Positions 27,261 to 58,670 of a stretch of 64,000 bases of DNA are shown here, in pieces. Position 1 is the first letter of the stretch. The number at the start of each line of letters is the position of its first letter. Source of the stretch: Thamnaconus septentrionalis (taxonomy: Eukaryota; Chordata; Actinopteri; Tetraodontiformes; Monacanthidae); contig CM020513.1 in assembly GCA_009823395.1 (NCBI GenBank), positions 22,155,001-22,219,000 of the forward strand, in the 5' to 3' direction. The notes beneath the pieces were generated by a model. That model saw only the letters and a program-made list of their open reading frames with translations, searched no databases and had not been told where the DNA came from. Made by a program: the position numbers and the translations under genes.

Positions 27261-29014
27261 CATTACATTCCTGGCCTAGCTGTGTACTGATTACTAGCCC
27301 TGTGCTTAAAAAAAAAAAAAAAAAAAAAAAAGAGACTGAAACCATTAACTGCACCACAGATGTATCTTTGTCAGCACTTGCATGGTGGATTTCTTAACTG
27401 AGTAGATTCCTGAAGTTACAGAAGGTGGTAAGAAAGGACACTAGAAGACGTTCCATTGGAAGCAACAGTTAAACCTGCTCGTACATAATGGCAAAATATA
27501 ATAAGAGCAGGAGTTGAAGTCATGAGGTTTATATCAAGTGACAAATTGAATCTCGGTCAACATAAATCAATACTTACCACATGACTCTAAAATGGTTTAA
27601 GAGCAAACTTCAAATGAAAGCATCCAGAATTGGTCCATTAGCAAGTCGTGATAAGGACAGTGCCTATATAAATACATAAATTAAATATTTAAATGGAAAT
27701 GAACCTTTTTAGAGGAAGAAACATCTATATATTATTTTTGTCAAACATCAGAGGGTTTGAGATTCTAGAAATTCTGACATGTTTGACGTTTCCAAAAAGA
27801 CTCTGTCCTGCTGAATCCATTTAACATTTTTAACCCCTTGACTTGACAATCTACTGCTTGACAAGACCATGGAGTTTCTCTTGATGTGCCTCGGTTCTCT
27901 TTTTGCTGCTTGATGTTTTTTTTTTTTAAATCATTATTATTCCTCAATGTGGTTCCAGCCACAGGTTAAATGTGTACAATTACAAGGCCCAAGCGGCGCT
28001 GTGCAATTAAACGTGTACAACAAAGCAGGCTGGTGGAATGGTAAATCACTGTGCATTGGAGTAACATGTCACATTCAGCTCACTGCAACTTTGTATCGCC
28101 TGCTCAGACTGGGCGGGGATCCAAAACAGTGTCAGGACATTGTGCAAAATTAAAAAATATACTCTGCAGTTGAATGAAAGAAATATCTGCACTGTCTCTA
28201 AAGGAGACGCTCACGGTTAGGACCCCTGGTGGTCTGGTGGCTCGACTGATTTTACAACCAAATTGCTCTCTATAGTGACCAATGACCATGTGCGCATATT
28301 TGTTTGTGTCGTTCCAAAACGCAGCTTCCCCAGCGTCTGCAAACATCCGAGTGACGTGACGAATACGTCTGAGCAGATTCATGTAAAGGAACATTAAGAT
28401 GTTTTTCAAAGAGTGCCTATTTAATTTTCTACCGGTATTGTGAGTGTAAGTATCCTATGTATTTGATGTTTACTTTTGCGTTAACATGATCTAAATACTC
28501 TTACTATCAGTCAGTCTCACTGTCTGCCTCTGACCTTGTGCACCACAATGGCTGCCCTGCAATGTTTTATATCCTCATTCAAATCCTTACAAGGCTGGCT
28601 ACTGTGATTCAGTGCTGTTGTACTGACCGTGTATCATGTTGTGGACTGGGGTTGACAATGAGCGTCCTTCAGTTTTTATCTTTAAGATTCGCATTATTAA
28701 TGGACCTCTGCATTTTCTCGCTGGTGATCTTCCTGCTATTGCATTCAAGGGAAAACCAATATATCAATTACTTGCAAATATGACGTAATAAGAAATGCAT
28801 TGAATATCGGAGGCATGTACCTGAAACAACACATAAAGCGGAATCACAGTTGCCAAGTTGAGAAGGAGTTTTTCTGAACATCCTGCATCCATAAAATGTT
28901 CACTTTCATGGCAGTCATGTGTGATGCACTACAAAGGTTGTTCAGATCCACCTGAAAGTGTCCTTTCCACTTTTGTGATTCAAACAGCATGGGAGGTCTA
29001 CTGTACATGAGTAA

Positions 29015-29039
29015 TCTCTCTCTCTCTCTCTCTCTCTCT
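29015..29039. repeat. (CT)n microsatellite
   Basis: About 12 CT units in the mapk8ip1 to cstpp1 spacer. Confidence 0.9.
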
Positions 29040-29187
29040 GTTCGTCTGTTTGTATATTATTGAATGCTGTTGGTCTGACCCAAACCTGGCTGTGACAGAG
29101 CATGATACTGAAATTGATGTTGTAGAACTTAGGACACAAACAACATGAACACAAGCAGTATTGATGGTGATGGTGGTTATTCTTGTC

Positions 29188-29193
29188 AATAAA
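29188..29193 (+). promoter_or_regulatory. Candidate polyadenylation signal of mapk8ip1
   Basis: AATAAA on the plus strand about 1.9 kb after the mapk8ip1 stop. Other AT-rich signals are possible nearer. Confidence 0.4.
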
Positions 29194-30171
29194 TCACTTT
29201 TGCATCTGCACTTTAAAGACATGATTGAAAGTCCAGTGACCTTGACCTTTAGAAATGAACTGGTGACAAACTTGAAGCGCTAGCAGCTAAAAACATGGTT
29301 TTCAAAGGTGACATTATTACATTGTTGTCTGACATTCATACACTGGAAAAAAAAACAACAACACATTTTCCACAATGTCATATCTGGGAATGTCGGAATG
29401 TAGTGTAAAGTGTCAGTGATACAGGGAAATGATGAGAACAAAAATAAAAACAATAACAGTTGGGAAGAACATTCAAAAATCGTGAAAATAAACACAATTG
29501 AATATATAAACTGACAGTAGTGCACTGACAGTCACATCAACAGTTGAGAAATAGGAACAGGAAAACTTTTAATGCACATGCAGCCTGAAAATGTATGAGT
29601 TTCAATTGCTGTGTACGTTTTTAAGATCTTGTCCACAAGTTTCACACACGAGTTGCACATCAAATCAGTCAACTATTTAATCGTGCCAACTATTATAAGA
29701 GGGCTTGATCTGCCCAGTCAGCCCCGTAGACTAGTTAATCAGGGTGACTAGTATGTCTAGTAGTCTAGCAGGGCCATTTCCACCATATCATATCAACGTG
29801 AGTGTAATCCTAAAAATGAATGTTGATCTATCACTTGAACAGAAAACTGATTATTCTATCAGTGATTCCACCACTGGCTATCTATTTAAAATGATCAGTG
29901 CAGAAACGCATCAAATTAGAAAACTGTGCAGAGAGGAACTTGATCATAAAATGTTGAAAAAACATTTTATGCTCAAAATAAAAAGTGCTACTTTGCATTC
30001 ACATCACTTGGTCCCTCAATATTTTTCTGGAAAACGGTGGAAAAACTCAACAGTAAGTGAAGATGGAGAATAATTCAGACTGACGAACCCTTATATCCAA
30101 ACTGAATCATAACCACGTGATTTTTTTTCCAGTGAAAGTAACGGAGGCACATCTTTGATGTGTTCTCGACT

Positions 30172-33100
30172 TCAGTTTTCAGAGGAATCCGTCTCCTCTG
30201 TCGAGCCGTCGCTTTCCACCTCCATCCTCCTCCTGTGGTGAATGTTCTTCCTGGGCGAGGCCTTCCTCTGCACCTCCTTCAGGGCCCCCACAGCACTGCC
30301 ACTGCTGTTGCTGCCGGGGCTTACTGAGATCTGGGCAATTCTGGACAGTGTCAAAGAAGGAAAGAAATGCAGGGAAGAAGGTAAATAGGGCAAAATGTTC
30401 AGAGGCCCCCTATTGGCTAAGCAGCACATTCTTTGTACTGATGCAGATGTGCATTTCTGCGTGTATGCACTTACAATTTGTCCAGTTCTTGGTCCATTTC
30501 TGGGTCAATGAGCAGCTCTGCCTTACTAGGTAACACACCTGCACAAAAGGAAAATTGGGAATTAGTATTTACAGAATTAGGATGAACTTGAAGTAAATGT
30601 TTTTCAGTAAAAGTCAGTGGTTTGCTGCTTTAGATTAAATCCCCTCATGGTAGAAATATACATTTGCGGACAGAGAACTGAGTGAAAATATATATTTTGT
30701 ATTATTAGAAAGAAACTTAAAAGAAGGCATGTTAGCTGCTTTTAATGCCTAATCTGTTGTATTCTATGAACTCCTACTATATGAACAGACAGTCAGTCGG
30801 TGCCTGGCTGCATCTCAGCGAAGGTGCTGACAACATTAGTGTAGCAGCGAGCCCTGGTCTCCTCAGTTAGGCCTGCATCGTTACCACAACACCCAATATC
30901 CGGGGAACTGTCAACACAATCCGAGTTCCCAAAAAAGCACCACCAGCACAACAATTTGCTGTCCTGTCGCCCTCGGACCAATAACAGTAATTAGTGTCTG
31001 TAAAAGCTGCTGAACAATCTGAATACTTCACAGATACTTTATGACTTATTGGTAACAGTAGGACAATTTGAAGTAAACCTTATGAACTTAGAAATATTCT
31101 CAGGATACAAGTAGGATAATATCAGCTGTTATGCATACCAATGGTTTCATTGACAGTCTGGTGTTTAGCCAGCGTCATTAGGAAGCTGTAGTAAGACACT
31201 TTGTCAATCTGCTCCAGTGCTTCCCTCATGCAGGACCTGGGAGGATGACTACACACACACAGAGATTGGAACAAGACAAAAACAAAACAGTTTGACAGTC
31301 TGATCACACAACAAACCTCTCTTGGCAAACAATAGAAACTGATTCTTGTCTTCACTGATGTATTTTGGGTTATGACAGCCAACAGTTGTGAAAGTGGTCT
31401 GTTACTAAAGGACGTTGGAATGACTGCTGCCTAAAAGCAATGAAAGTAAAACATGTAACAAACAAATCAGTGTGAAAGTGTGGTTTTACATTAAAATTCA
31501 GCTTTATATTGATGACAGTGAGAGGGTGGATTCGATGAGACTGTTTGTGGCTACATTACCAGTGCTTGAAGCGGTCACACAGGGCGTCTATACACTGAGC
31601 GAGAGAGGACGGCATCACGCTGTCCTGCTGCTCGTCTTTGTCATTCTCCTCTGCTGCCACAGAGGGGAGCTGCTCGGCGGAGGTTGAAGTGGGAACAATG
31701 ACCGTGTTGGGACTTTTTCCTGCCAGCAGATCCTGGTAGATCACCAGCACACTCTCCAGGAACTCTAGAGACAATTATACCACAACAAATGCATCATTTG
31801 GACACTTTAGGTGTATACAGCTTTACTTTGTCGTGCATCAGTAAATAGATTATATACATTTTTTTTTAACAAAAACAAAACATTTTGAATCACCCTTCAA
31901 AGCATGACAATTAAACGTATGCTGTTTAAAATGGTCAGGTGTATATAAAACAAACTGATGTATATTTGAAAAACACATACACAAACACACACACACACAC
32001 ACACACACACATACGGACATATACATATGCACACATATACACTGACTGATTGGTTAATGAATTGTATCGGACAAATCATTTTTGCCAGTACCCTGATAAT
32101 AGAACTGCAGCTGGAAAGCAAAGAGGAAGTCAGCGAATGACATCAGGCAATCCAAGGCATCGTCCATCAGGACAATTCTGAGAGAGGAAAAAGTGTTACC
32201 TATTGTTATTTCTATATAGTCTTATACAACCTATGCATTTTATTTTAATTCTAATATTATTTTGGTAGGCCATAGGTGTCGAATTATATGTAAAAAATAA
32301 AAAATAAAACAACATATGCATTTACATTATTTGTATTGATTGAGTCAGGAAATCAAATTAAGATTGAATTGGCTAGAAACGCTACTGTTAACAGCAGAAC
32401 ACAAATCAATATATAATCAACATGAAACATTTTTTTTTAACAATGTACAACAAAGTGACCTCTGTGCATCTATCTTTTATCTTGAGAACATGGAAACTAG
32501 ACAAAAACAGAAAAGGCTGGAGTGCAAATCGGTAGATTCACAGCTTTACACGCTTTGACATTACAATCACAGCATAACGGAATGTAGAGGCTCTAATCCC
32601 ATATCAAAGACATGTGGACATTGGAATATATTCTATGTCAGAGGGTTGTAAAAAAATCAATTTCAACAAAAGCACAGTGAGAAAGTATAATAGTAGTCTA
32701 CATTTGGATTAGATATTCATCCAAATAGTAGTACCATTTAAGAAATATAAAATATTTCATAATTGGGAGTTGTATTTTTGATCAAGAACCTGTCATAATA
32801 AAAATCAGTAACATTTTTTTTTTATTTTATTTTTTTTTAGCTTGCATAGATTATACTATTAGTTTCAAGTCTACTGTTTCTCTTTGAGAAAGGACTTGTG
32901 TCAGTGACTACAATGATGTGGAAGTGTAAATGTGGAAGATGTAAATGTGAAAGAAATAATAGAGAAGTTGCTAATCCCGCAAAGGTTCTGACCATTTCAA
33001 TGTCGCATTGGTGAGTACAGTGTACAAATTCAGACAATGTACAAGAGTTTAAAGTTTGGGGATCGTGTGCATTTATCTTTCACCTTGACAACATGAAATC

Positions 33101-33927
33101 TAGAAAAAAAAAAAAAAACTAAAGGAGTACAAATTGATAGATTGACAGCTTTACTGCAGCAAACAGATCAATGCTTTGACATTACATTCACAGAATAAGG
33201 AAATGTCTTTTATTTTCTTCCATTCTTGAAATGTGTTTTTCAAAAAAAGAACTTTGCGGCTATTGAAGTGGAGTCAGTTCACTGACCTGGCTGCACTCTG
33301 CACCATTTCAGCCGGGAAGTCAGGACAAAGCAACTGCAGCAGAGAGCGATACTCCAGCAAGGACAGTAGGTCTGAAATACAAAAGGCATACAGGTACAGT
33401 TGCCATATTCTTCTCTTTCTCTCTCACGATGTCTTTATTTATTCACCTCCACTCTTGCCAAGTTGCCTGTAGCATCTCCAGAAGACTCTTATGAAGGAGG
33501 CTCTGTTATGAGGAGTAGCCCTGATGTAGTTATACTCCCTGAAGAGGACGTGGTTACTGTTCTTCACGCTGCTGAAACTACACAAGTGCATACATGTCCA
33601 AACATTAAAAACAACGACGAAAGCAGCAACAAACATGCGCTTCACACCGACGGGCGACTGCATAACTTACTATTCAGCAAAATAGCGAATCACCCCAAAC
33701 TGAGCGTATTCCTCTTTGTGTTCCAACAGCTGAGTCACTGCGTCACTCAGGTAAAATAACACATTGCTGTCCGCTTTTAGGGAACGGACACACAATTAGG
33801 CAGCAATACAAAAACGACTCAAAATGGTTAAAAATGGCAGTACGATTGTCAATATATTGCAAAAAAAACAAACAAACAACCTACCAAGATATTCGTCCAC
33901 GGGAACGATGGAATTAAATCGGTTCAT
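30172..33927 (-). CDS. cstpp1: CSTPP1 (C11orf49), centriolar satellite-associated tubulin polyglutamylase complex regulator
   Basis: Nine minus-strand exons: 33885-33927, 33671-33773, 33447-33577, 33287-33371, 32092-32177, 31560-31764, 31139-31248, 30475-30538 and 30172-30340. They join in phase to 331 residues, the same length as I recall for the human protein. Recognisable blocks are YIRATPHNRASFIRVFWRC, LLQLLCPDFP, RIVLMDDALDCLMSF, SPNTVIVPTS and the acidic C-terminus VESDGSTEETDSSEN. The protein is known to work with the tubulin polyglutamylase complex at centriolar satellites, influencing microtubule modification and nuclear shape. The start context is inferred; the first 14 residues differ from human but the next exon aligns. 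Exon 7 has two in-frame acceptors 12 bases apart, and I chose the upstream one because it matches the human length. Confidence 0.92.
31986..32011. repeat. (CA)n microsatellite in cstpp1 intron 5
   Basis: About 13 CA units between exons 5 and 6 of cstpp1. Confidence 0.9.
32441..32670. repeat. Unclassified dispersed repeat, copy 1
   Basis: The first part (32441-32587, with gtgcatctatcttttatcttg and tttgacattacaatcacag) is repeated at 33034-33207. The second part (32589-32670, with ctaatcccatatcaaagacat and gggttgtaaaaaaatca) is repeated at 34949-35032. It lies in cstpp1 intron 4. Confidence 0.75.
33034..33207. repeat. Unclassified dispersed repeat, copy 2
   Basis: This is a diverged direct copy of 32441-32587, sharing caatgtacaa, gtgcatttatctttcaccttg and tttgacattacattcacaga. 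It carries an A-run insertion near 33105. Confidence 0.75.
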
Positions 33928-34527
33928 TCTGTTTGTCCCGTTTGAAGATAACGTCGTAATTAACATTAATACAGTTTGAATGATTTATTTTTTTGCAAAC
34001 TAATAAACAACACGCACCTGTGACTTAGCATGTAAATACATTTTGGAATTTTATTAAGAATTTAGAAAGCTCTTATCTGCGGACTTTGCTGATACGGAGG
34101 TTGTCCATAGAGATGTTGTGAGTTACATTTAATAAGTACCCCGGAAAAACGCGGCACGCAAAGGTTCCGGGTATCATTGAGGGAAACGTCTTCGTTCGTA
34201 GGGCTTTGATGCCATTTGCATCCTCTTTCCGTTGCAGCACTGTCGCATAAAGGTCTGTTTTCCTCTTCACCTTCTGATTTCTTCTTTGAGTCAATCAATA
34301 AATCCCGTTACTGTCAGAAATCTCAAAATCACATTCCTCACATCAAATTGTATTTTTGAGATTGGTCTGTCTGTAGTGCAGCCGTTATACACCTGTTCTG
34401 CATCCAGTTCAAACAACCCGAGTAAATTCGGACTCTTCACTGCCCCCATCTGGCAGAGAAACGCAATGTGCTGTTCCCAGTTCGTAAAGGGGAAAGTCAA
34501 TAGGTATACGCGTTTGTGTCCGGCGTA

Positions 34528-34555
34528 AATACTGTATACTTAGGTATACAGTATT
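34528..34555. repeat. Perfect inverted repeat (hairpin)
   Basis: Arms aatactgtatac and gtatacagtatt are perfect reverse complements with a 4-base loop. It is AT-rich and not followed by a U-run like a bacterial terminator. Confidence 0.85.
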
Positions 34556-34948
34556 AAAAATATATATATAATTACATTGCTCTGTTCAATGTGACAGAAA
34601 ACTACTGTGACACAGTATTTTGCTCGCATGGTTGGACATTATTTGCAAAGGACGTGACTCATAGGAAAATGTGGTTCTGGAGTTCTTGAAATATACTGTA
34701 TATTTCTTGCATTACTTAAGGAATGATGTTTTCAGTTATATGGTTTCTGGTTGTTAACACTGGTTGCAAACTTCTACCATGGTTAACAGTAGCAGCCTTC
34801 TTAAGATTGCCTGCAATACCAAGTTGATTGTATTGATTGTGTGAATAATTAGACCTTCACTTCCTTGTTCCGAAAATATTGATAAATCATTCACTTGTAA
34901 GGAGAGATTGTTATGAAGAATACATGTTTTTTTAAAGACATATATTCT

Positions 34949-35032
34949 CTAATCCCACATCAAAGACATGACTTGGAATATATTAGATGTGAGAAGGTTG
35001 TAAAAAAAAAATCACTTTCAACAAACGTACAC
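34949..35032. repeat. Unclassified dispersed repeat, copy 3 (fragment)
   Basis: ctaatcccacatcaaagacat, ttggaatatatta and gaaggttgtaaaaaaa match 32589-32670 in order and orientation. Confidence 0.7.
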
Positions 35033-35861
35033 TATATATCTCACATATGTATAGGATACTCATAATTACGAGTGTATAAAGCGTTAGCGTTTGCAAATAT
35101 TGGAATAATTTAACTTTATTGATAAAGTTCCCTTTGTCCTGTGTCCACTAGAAGTCCTAGTGACCCTGACTTTTCCTTTGAACATTTAAACGTCTGCCCG
35201 ATTAATGCTGGCATCTCTGGCCTTCTTTGCCACTATGTCATCCCCCTCAGTCCATGAGTCCGAATCCAAATAAACATTACCCAACTACAAGCTCCTGTCA
35301 AAGTAGCCAAGCATATACGAAGCTGTTCGCTATCCAATCGGTAAAAGGGATTTCATATTTTAGGGGCGGGACACTATTCAAAATCCAACCAATCACTAAC
35401 TTTGGGTAGCGTCAACATAGGAAGGCACTTTGAAGCATAACCAAGGAATTACGACACAAATACTGATGGTTTAGAGAGGAAAAGACAAAGAGAAGAACCG
35501 GAGTTTTATGCTATAAACGCTGGTGTCGCCTACTCTGTTATACAGAAAGAATTTGATTAAAGCCATCCGTCGGGAGAGTGACGCAGACTGGGTGGTGTCC
35601 TTGTCTCCGCCCCCATCCTGTATCGCCGCCCTAATGTGACAAAGCTCCGGAAAGTTACGTCGGTCCAGGTCCGGAAACTGCCTTCACGTTGACTTAGAAA
35701 TAAAAGCGCGAAATAATGTAAACTTGTTATGCGTAACTCAATGTGCTCCAATAGTTGTTAGGAATAAATATACATTATATTTGATCAGTGCAACACTCCT
35801 GTATTACTAAATTGTAACTTGTTTATTGATATGAAATGTTGCACGTTCCAGTTTTATTTAG

Positions 35862-35999
35862 AACCGGAAGTGGTTATTTCGCCTTCGCGTCGACCACTCG
35901 TATAAAAGGCTAGATTGTATCCGTAGGTAGCAGATTTCACTATTATCCTAATCTATCAGAACGGACGGCATCATTTTCTCGTCCTTAAGGCCACCACAG
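35862..35999 (+). promoter_or_regulatory. ckap5: ckap5 core promoter and noncoding exon 1
   Basis: An ETS-type site accggaagtg is at about 35863-35872 and a TATAAAAG box at 35901-35908. Transcription would start near 35930. A good donor follows at 36000 (CCACAG then GTATTC). The next acceptor before the ckap5 start codon is at 39547-39548, so exon 1 is noncoding (about 35930-35999). The promoter role is inferred from this arrangement. Confidence 0.65.
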
Positions 36000-38900
36000 G
36001 TATTCCAGCGATTTGTCACAATTTTCGTCATACTGCTTATTCCTATGCTCGGCTGAAACCTGAAAGTCAAAGCTGTTGTGGGTTGTTATGAGCTGCGTTG
36101 TTAGGCCTGGCCGTGTTGGCGCGGATGTATGGAAGGTTAGGTTAGCCGCCTCAGAGCCCTTCATGGGTTTTGGAGCGGCTAGTCAGGACTCCTGAGTGGC
36201 AGTTGACAATACGGTTTCGTAATGACTATGGTTTGAGCCAATGCGTTCGCTCCAGTGTGCGATGATAAGTCTTACGTTGCCTACGACCCAAGGGTTTTTA
36301 AGAAAAACGCACTAAGCTGCAGCCGTCGGCTGTTTGTGTCATTGCTAAGTGAACGCTAGCTAGTTAATGGCGCTCGTTGGACTGGTATCTAACGGCTACT
36401 TAAGATGATGACCACTCCCAGTCTGAGTGAATCTTGTCGAAAATTAGTCAGCTGAAATGATGATGCTGAACGACGGTGGTGCTATTCTGAACGACTAATG
36501 GCAGAGTAATGTTGTCTGGTCAATTAGGCTAGCGCACTGTGGGCAGCTGTCTGCCTGCCTGTCTTCAGTGTGGCCTCTTTTTTTTTTTTTTTTTTTTCTC
36601 CTCTCACTAAAAGTATTTCACAGTTCTTCTGTAAATCGATGCTTCAAGGCCATTATTTGTCACATCGCATGACCTCTCTAGTAAATGTGCCAGTAGAACG
36701 CATTTTACAGTTGCAGTCGAGCCCCAACAGGACAGTTAATAATCTGCTTCAAAGAACGCTTTTATTTTTAATAAGAAGCATTTTCTAAGTCTCTTGGCAT
36801 TGAAGAAAATATACTTGGTTGGTTAATATGAATATTATATGCAATATTTTTATGTGCATTGATTTTGCATCTTGTTTTTTTTGTCCTTTCCTTGAACACT
36901 ATCAGTATATGCTTGTAGGTCTCAATGGATTAGACAGTAGCATGATTTGTGACATGCATCAACAGGAGTTGTATGATTGTTTGACTAATACAATGTGTTT
37001 ACTTCTGTGATGTGAAGCTTCAAACAACTGAATTCACTCCAGTCACTTTCCTAAATCGTGTATTGGCGCTTTCAGCTTTTGTATTGCCTCTGTTTGGCCT
37101 GAACCAAAGGATCAGAGGTTTTTATTTTTTATTATGTGATAGTTCAGACCCTTTGTCCAATGTGAAAGCACACCTGGACTACTGCAGACCAAAGATGCGT
37201 CCTGAAAACGTTTTGTCTTGATTCGCTTGCATCTAGCATAGTTGCCTAGTACAAAGAGCTTGCAGAGGTAGCCACCAGTAGTTCAAAATGCATCTCAGAA
37301 AGAACTGCATGTTCAGAGAACGATGCATTTGACCTATGATTTGGTCAAAACAGAATATCTAACCCGCAATGTAACAGGAATTTGACTGAAAATGCCGCTT
37401 TTCTGTGCAGAAGAGAATCATATGTCTGGGGAAAATTGCACAGTGGGATGACAATCTGGGTGGCAGAAGCCCTCCTGTTAAGGGTGTGTCATCCAAGGCA
37501 CCTCACACTTCGATTACGACTCGACTATTCACAGATTGTCAAGGTTATTGTGGTCGTCACGGCTATCAATGTATCTTTTTTTCCCAACACAAAACTTAAA
37601 ACAGCCGCTACTGTTAAACAAAGTATACAGAGTAAACAAATTTACAAATGATCTTTTTTCAGATGGCCAATGTTCTCCACATATTTTCAAACAAAAACCA
37701 AACAATAAGCTACACTTATTAAACAAATGGGTTTTATAAAGGGCCTTTAGAATTATATAATATTTCTTTTAGCCAAAATCATCAGCTGTTCAGATTCTTT
37801 TTCAGTTATAACTGTTATTATAATAAAGATTTCCAAATTTGCTTTTAAACAAAAATCCTCACAAACATTTCACAAATTTCTTCAGATTCCATCTGGCCAT
37901 CAATTTTACTGCTTCTTCTGCACTCGGGGCGCTGTGGGTGCTGGAACCAGTTGCTGGTTTGTTACAGAGCCCTGTAGAAAGACAAACAGCCATTTATTCT
38001 CCTACACTAGTCTCACCTCCAGGCAATTTTGAGCTCCCTGTTTGCATCATGTGGCAGGAAAACGTAGCCGGACAGAACCCACACAGACCCGGGGAAAGCT
38101 TGCAAACTCAGCACAAGGAAGCCGTGACCTTGTTGCTGTGATGCGGCACCACCGTGTTGTGTTTTTTTGTGTTTTAACTAAACAAACAAACAACAATTCA
38201 AACATTTATGAACCATTATTGCGTGTCAGATAGCAAGGAATTTAAGAACCTACTGGCACAGCCTTACCTCTTGTCTGCCATTCCCCCCCTTTTGAAAAAT
38301 ATCGACTGCTGAAAACTGAATGTTAAAGGTGTCGGCAGAGTGAACAAAGTGCAACAATGAAAGATTAGGGTTTGTGCGGTCATGGAAAACCTGGAAAAGC
38401 CATTGAATTTGAAAAAGCAATTTCCAGGTCCTGGAAAAGTTGTGGAAAATATTTTTGTTGCATGTTTATGTGCGTGCACATGCTGCAGGACTTGTGTTCA
38501 TGGGCACAGTCGCCTATGTGCAAATAAGTGCGCAGTCTTAGCTTTTGTCAATTTCAGACAGTAGTTGTGCCGTTAATGCTGCAATGTCCTCACGCAGCCA
38601 CATCGCAGCAAGATCCCAAGAATTCTTTTACTTCAGAGGTCAACTTCAAAATGCAGTGCGGCAGCACCGGGTCCAATTGCTTTTCATTGCATGGCATTCA
38701 ACTTGTAAAATTCTCAGTCGTATCTTCAGCAACCTTTGCTCTTTCCATGTTTTTACATGTTGTGGGTGCTTACTGTACATGACTGAGCGCCTATGTTAAT
38801 GCACTTAGATTGCAAAGTATGCTGTTTTTTTTTTTTCTGCCGTGTGTGTTAGAAGTGCTCATGCATTTTAGAAAGCATTGATCTGTATTTCCAGTTCTTA

Positions 38901-39548
38901 ATGAACCCAATATCTTGGTGATTTCTTGACTTATTTCCTCACGCGTGGATTGAATCGGTGGATTCAATTTGTGACCTAGGCAGCGGAGGCCTCTGCTTGA
39001 ATGTGCTTTCAGGCGATGACTTGGCAAGGTTAAGTGCTCGAGAGCGCGAAAGCTTTCAGCCGTCGGCGTAATTCCATTTCACTGTCTTCTTCTTATGAAC
39101 AAAGCCAAGCAAGTCGACTTGGTGCTGACTGTATGTTAACTGTTGGAGAGCTGCTTTATCAGGTGCTTCAGAAATCAAACATTTGAGTTATTAGTTATTG
39201 GGTATTTTACTGGTTCTATTGTGTCATTTGATAATCTGATAAAATGGATGCAGCTTTTAATAGCAGTTAATTACTGCTATAGGAGGAAATTAGAGGGCTC
39301 ATTTCATTCATTTTTTTTGCCTTTTTTTTTGGATAAAGTTACTGAGCCTGCTTCCACCAAACAAAACATGTCTGCTTTTGTGTGTCGCATAAAATATTAA
39401 AGCCACGTTTCGCATGTGTTGGGTTATAACCTCATTGGAAATGCCATATTGTCATCTTCAAATGAAATCAACCGGTTATTGCTGCAACAGATTTGCCTCG
39501 ATGATTTTGCTGAATATATAACATTTTTGTTTTATGTCATTTTTCCAG
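36000..39548 (+). other. ckap5 intron 1, no gene seen
   Basis: The sequence between the inferred noncoding exon and the coding exon is AT-rich, with short chance frames only. I see no snoRNA C/D boxes in a convincing arrangement and no clear transposon ends. Confidence 0.45.
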
Positions 39549-39588
39549 CTGAATTCCTTTTGGGGAAGTCCATCCCCTATTGGCCACC

Positions 39589-58164
<18,576 letters not shown>

Positions 58165-58624
58165 AAGGCGGGGAGGGAGTCGCCCCTCCCAGGCCCCGCC
58201 CCCACCCCACCCGCTCCCTAAAGGCTTGTGACGTCGCATTCATTCGCCCGTGTCTGTAGTTCCGCTGTCGTAGTTGGAAGTAGAAAGCACTTTGACGACC
58301 CCCCACCACCCGCTGTGTGTTAACCAGTGAAGGTAGCGACAAACACGCCCCGTCTCCACTCACTGTGCCTGTAAGTTGTACGAAACTGCGTCCGAGGAGG
58401 CGCTGGCGAGCAGAAATGGAAGGAAAATTTAATAAAAAATGTCGACGGCAACTTTTACTCCAACTCGCTAGAAAGTTTCTTCCCGCATTTGGGAGGTTTT
58501 TTGTTTTTGTTTTAAATGCTGGAGTTTTAATTTCTGACGTGTACAGTCTCCCATTGCGCCCTCTACCCTCATTGTACTATAATTGTAAAATCATTCGCCT
58601 AACCTCTTTGTTTTATGATGCAAG

Positions 58625-58670
<46 letters not shown>

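Larger units (their letters stand above)
27261..30171. other. mapk8ip1 3' UTR and convergent spacer to cstpp1
   Basis: A run of A at 27308-27331 follows the stop codon. A clear AATAAA is at 29188-29193. A (CT)n tract is at 29015-29039. Convergent transcription from mapk8ip1 and cstpp1 must end here. Open frames such as 29744-30073 have no recognisable content and no splice context. Confidence 0.5.
33928..35860. other. Spacer between cstpp1 and the ckap5 promoter
   Basis: It must include the cstpp1 promoter, but I see no TATA box next to 33927. CCAAT-like sites occur near 35334 and 35390. A copy of the dispersed repeat is at 34949-35032 and a 12-bp-arm hairpin at 34528-34555. Short open frames here show no recognised content. 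Confidence 0.4.

Noticed and set aside
29744..30073. 109-residue plus-strand open frame between mapk8ip1 and cstpp1
   Set aside because: No recognised motif, no splice partners, and AT-rich composition like the surrounding 3' sequence.
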